A DNA stretch of 64,000 bases from Stomorhina lunata (lineage: Eukaryota; Arthropoda; Insecta; Diptera; Rhiniidae): assembly GCA_933228675.1 (NCBI GenBank), contig OW121740.1, positions 8,188,442-8,252,441 of the forward strand. The letters run 5' to 3'. The notes beneath the pieces were generated by a model that saw nothing but the letters and a program-made list of their open reading frames with translations, was not told where the DNA came from and made no database searches. The position numbers were made by a program, and so were the translations under genes. Below are positions 60,799-64,000 of this stretch, one piece after another; within the stretch, counting starts at the first letter, position 1, and each line of letters starts with the position of its first letter.

Positions 60799-62877
60799 CA
60801 CAGTGGGGCAAAATGAGAAAGTTTTCTATAGGAAATTTGTAAGGCGACTGAATTTTCTATAAAAAACTTTTAAGACGACAGGATTTTCTATAGAAAATTT
60901 GTAAGGCGGAAAGAATTTCTGTAGGAAGCTTGTAAGGCGAGAAGATTTTCTATGGAATATTTCCACGTTGAGAAGAAAACATATAATGCTTCAATATTTT
61001 CTATAGAAAATCTTGTTCCTTCTTACAAAATCTTGACGCCTTACAAGTTTTCTTTTGAAAATCTTGTCCCCTTACAAGTTTTCTTTAGAAATCTTGTCGC
61101 CTTACAAGTTTTCTACTAAAAATCTTGTTCCCTTACAAGTTTTCTATAGAAAATCTTGTTCCCTTACAAGTTTTCTATAGAAAGCCTTTCCCCTTACAAG
61201 TTTTCTATAGAAATTCTTGTCGCTTTAAAAGTTTTCTGTAGAAAATCTAGTCGTCTTACAAGTTTTCTATAGAAAATCTTGTCGAAGTACAAGTTTTCTA
61301 TAAAAAATCTTGTCGCCTATCCCCTTTCTAGTTGTCTATGAAAAATATTGTCCCCTTTCAAGTTTTCTTTAGAAAATCTTGCTCCCTTTCGAGTTTTCTA
61401 TAGAAAATTTTGTCCCCTTTCAAGTTATTTATCGAAAATCTTGTCCCCTTTCAAGTTTTCTGTAGAAAATCTATTCCCCTTAAAAGTTTTTTTTTATGGA
61501 AAATTTTGTCCCCTTATGATGTTTTAAGTTTTCTACAGAAAATCTTGTACCCTTTTAAGATTTTTTTAGAAAATGTTGTACCCTTACAAGTTTTCTATAG
61601 GAAATCTTATCCCCTTTCAAGATTTTTTTAGAAAATCTTGTCCAGTTTCAAGTTTTCTATCGAAAATCTTGTTCCCTTTTAAGTTAGCTTTCAAAAATTT
61701 TGTCACCTTTCAAGTTTTTTATAGAAAATCTTATCCCCTTTCAAGTTTTCTATAGAAAACTTGTCCCCTTTTAAGCTTTCTGAAGAAAATATTGTGCCCT
61801 TTATAGTTTTCTATAGAAATTCTTGTCCCCTTCTAAGTTTTCTTTAGAAAATCTTGTCCCCTTACAAGTTATGTATGGGAAATATTGTCGCCTTTCAAGT
61901 TTTCTACAGAAAAGCTTGTCCCCTTACAAATTTTATACAGAAAATCTTGTGCCCTTTCAAGGTTTCTACAGAAAATCTTGTCCCCTTTTAAGACTTCTTT
62001 AGAAGATGTTGCAACCTTGCAAGTTTGTCTTGTTTATCTTGTCCCCTTACAAGTTTTCTGCACAAAATCTTATCTCCTTACAAGTTTTCTATAGAAAATC
62101 TTGTTCCCTCTCAAGTTTTCTTTTAAAAATCCTATCCCCTTAATAATTTTCTGTATAAAACTTGTCCTCTTTCAAGCTTTCTTTAGGCGATCTTTCTCCC
62201 TTTCGAGTTTTCTATCTAAAATCTTGTCCCCCTTCAAGTTTTCTGTAGAAAATCTATTCCCCTTACAAGTTTTTTTTTTATAGAAAATTTTGTCCCCTTT
62301 CAAGTTTTATAAAGAAAATCTTGTGCTATTTCAAGTTTTCTACAGAAAATCTTGTCCCCTTAAGTTTTATACAGAAAATTTTGTCCCCTTTCAAGTTATT
62401 TATCGAAAATCTTGTCCACTTCCAAGTTTTATACAGAAAATCTTGTCCCCTTTTAAGATTTCTTCAGAAGATGTTGTACCCTTACAAGTTTTCTATAGAA
62501 AATCTTATCCCCTTACAAGTTTTTTGATCGAAAATCTTGTCCCCTTTTAATAATCCTATAGAAAATCTTGTGCCCTTTCAAGTTTTCTATAGAAAATCTT
62601 GTACCCTTTCAAGCTTTCTTTAGAAAAACTTGTCCCCTTACAAGTTTTCTATAGCAAATCTTCTCTCCTGTTAAGTTTTCTATCGAAAATCCAGCCGCCT
62701 TACAAGTTTTCTATGGAAATCTTGTCGCCTTACAAGTTTTCATAAAGAATCTTGTCATCTTACAAGTTTGTAATAAAAAATATTGACGCCTTACAAGTTT
62801 TCTATAAAATATCTCGTTGCCTTACACTTTGTATTGAGAAATTTTTGTCTATTAAAAAATTGGTCTACCCCACTGTG
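60799..62877. repeat. 31-bp GGGGACAAG arrays bracketed by inverted CACAGTGGGG
   Basis: CACAGTGGGG at 60799-60808 is matched by its exact complement CCCCACTGTG at 62868-62877. Between them lies 31-bp repeat almost throughout: a short stretch in A orientation (60825-60960), then, after an irregular turn at about 60960-61015, B orientation (CTTGTCCCCTT, TCAAGTTTTCTATAGAAAAT) to about 62850. The bracket suggests a DNA transposon whose interior became a minisatellite, but no matching target duplication is seen (AAGTT on the left, CCTAG on the right). Confidence 0.6.
61015..62850 (+). repeat. 31-bp GGGGACAAG minisatellite, block B (inverted)
   Basis: About 59 units reading TCTTGTCCCCTTACAAG or CCTTTCAAG, then TTTTCTATAGAAAA, the reverse complement of blocks A1 and A3. 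Several + strand frames of 60-86 codons (61410-62550) occur in all three phases because the 31-bp unit has no stop; all read the same 31-residue cycle (with Pro-Phe-Lys-Phe-Ser and Tyr-Arg-Lys-Ser-Cys-Pro-Leu). The ones I checked start at TTG, not ATG. Confidence 0.95.
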
Positions 62878-63638
62878 CCTAGTAAAAGGAGAGTAGTGTA
62901 GTTGTATACAATATGTCATTTATTATTTTTTGCCAGTTCCTTTTTCTCGTTGTCTCTTTAAACTAAATGTGACGTCTATTTGTAAATTTTCTTGTTGTCG
63001 TTTCTGTAAAGGTTTTGTAAAAGTATTAAAACTTTTTCTACTTCTTGCTCTTCCTAGTTCGCCATCTAGTCTAGTTTAGTACTTGGTACTTTTTGTTTAA
63101 GTACTAAAACAATTTTTATAGTATTTTAAAGCGTCTTTCTGTAGAAACTATAGAGTAGACTGTGAAAGTGTGTCTTGTTTTTAATGAAGAGGTGCTGCTA
63201 TTGTAAATGTATTGGTTTCTATTTTATAAACACTGGCAGACGTCCAGACTTATTGGCGTCATTGTCATCATAAATGTTTAACATTGGAAAATGTGGAAAA
63301 TTCTCCATAAGCAAAAATAGAAACATACAAGAACAGAGAAGAGATACCGACCGAACGACCGACCGGAATTGTAAATGCTTTCGTTCTTTGTTTTTATTTA
63401 TCGAAGGATAAAAATCACGTTTTTTTTCTTTAGTCGTCCTTTGGTAGATGTTTTTTTTTTACTAGAGAATAGAGGGAGGATATTTAACGTTTAAATCATA
63501 TTTATGAGATTGTATTTGTGATTTCCTTTAGCTGCATTAAGTGGAACAAATATTTGATAATATTTATTTATTTATTTGAAATAATAAAATTAATTGATGG
63601 AATAGAATTTATTATAAAATATGAACATAAGAGAATAT
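62878..63638. other. Unique spacer
   Basis: Single-copy DNA with TAGTTTAGTACTTGGTACTT near 63072, a GACCGAACGACCGACCGG patch at 63348-63365, and an acceptor-like CTTCTTGCTCTTCCTAG ending at 63057. No exon or open frame follows convincingly. Confidence 0.65.
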
Positions 63639-64000
63639 TTAGAGTAGAAAACTGGTAAGATTTATTAGAGAAAAATTGTTAGGCGACACGATTTTCTTTA
63701 GAAAACTTGTAAGGGGACAGGATTTTCGAAGAAAAACTTGTAAGGCGACAAGATTTTCTATTGAAAAATTAAAGGCAAAAAGATTTTCTATAGAAAACTT
63801 GTAAGGGGACAGGATTTTCAACAGAAATCTTATAAGGCGACAAGATTTTCTACAGAAAATTTGTAAGGCAACAAGATTTTGTATAGAAAACTTGTAAGGC
63901 GACAAAATTTTCTATAGAAAACATGTAAGGCGACAAGATTTCCTATAGAAAAAATGTACGGCGACGAGATTTTCACTATATAACTTGTAAGGCGACAAGA
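63639..64000 (-). repeat. 31-bp GGGGACAAG minisatellite, block A3 (cut by window end)
   Basis: About 11 units in A orientation, mostly of the GTAAGGCGACAAGATTTTCT subtype rather than GGGGACAAG. The minus-strand frame 63639-63905 is repeat translation. The array continues past the window. Confidence 0.94.

Overview
The window is eukaryotic, extremely A+T-rich, non-coding DNA. It holds no bacterial-style genes, no recognisable long protein-coding gene, no rRNA or tRNA gene and no CRISPR array. About two thirds of it is tandem repeat. The base composition, long T/A runs, CAA/TTG-rich spacers, splice-like sites and nonautonomous DNA transposons suggest a giant intron or intergenic block of an insect, most likely a higher fly (inference; species not identified).

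Layout, left to right. 1-5760: two oppositely oriented 31-bp arrays around a 2.1-kb spacer, with 12-bp repeat remnants at their edges. 7232-9930: a 12-bp minisatellite (GACTTAGACTAT) that changes strand at about 7722 and forms a true palindrome with mirrored variants. 11090-19200: three arrays of roughly 150-200-bp monomers with higher-order forms; one carries a clean 145-bp transposon with terminal inverted repeats (16661-16805). 19626-26275: a second 12-bp block, then 29-bp arrays in opposite orientations around a 1.4-kb spacer. 27084-29460: a young, nearly homogeneous 340-bp satellite, seven copies. 30010-41262: further 29-bp arrays alternating in orientation. 41263-47235: an ATTATAATG-type 31-bp array, interrupted by a 138-bp dispersed repeat (second copy at 50795) and by a Helitron-like element of about 1.5 kb (45551-47085). 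47236-48060: a unique segment with the best exon-like sequence in the window. 48060-50280: a 19-bp TTTTGCACTAAAA array. 51720-55960: another 29-bp array. 56885-64000: 31-bp GGGGACAAG arrays on both strands; one is bracketed by inverted CACAGTGGGG ends.

The arrays at 1-5575, 20160-41262, 51720-55960 and 56885-64000 are related: most units carry the self-complementary core TTTTCTATAGAAAA or a decayed form of it. The six 29-bp blocks strictly alternate in strand. Possible function is limited to candidate splice signals: two recursive-splice-like junctions (10063/10064 and 47325/47326) and one exon-like segment. These would fit a very long intron transcribed on the + strand, but that is inference. 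The long reading frames in the arrays are explained by stop-free repeat units and lack ATG starts where I could check.
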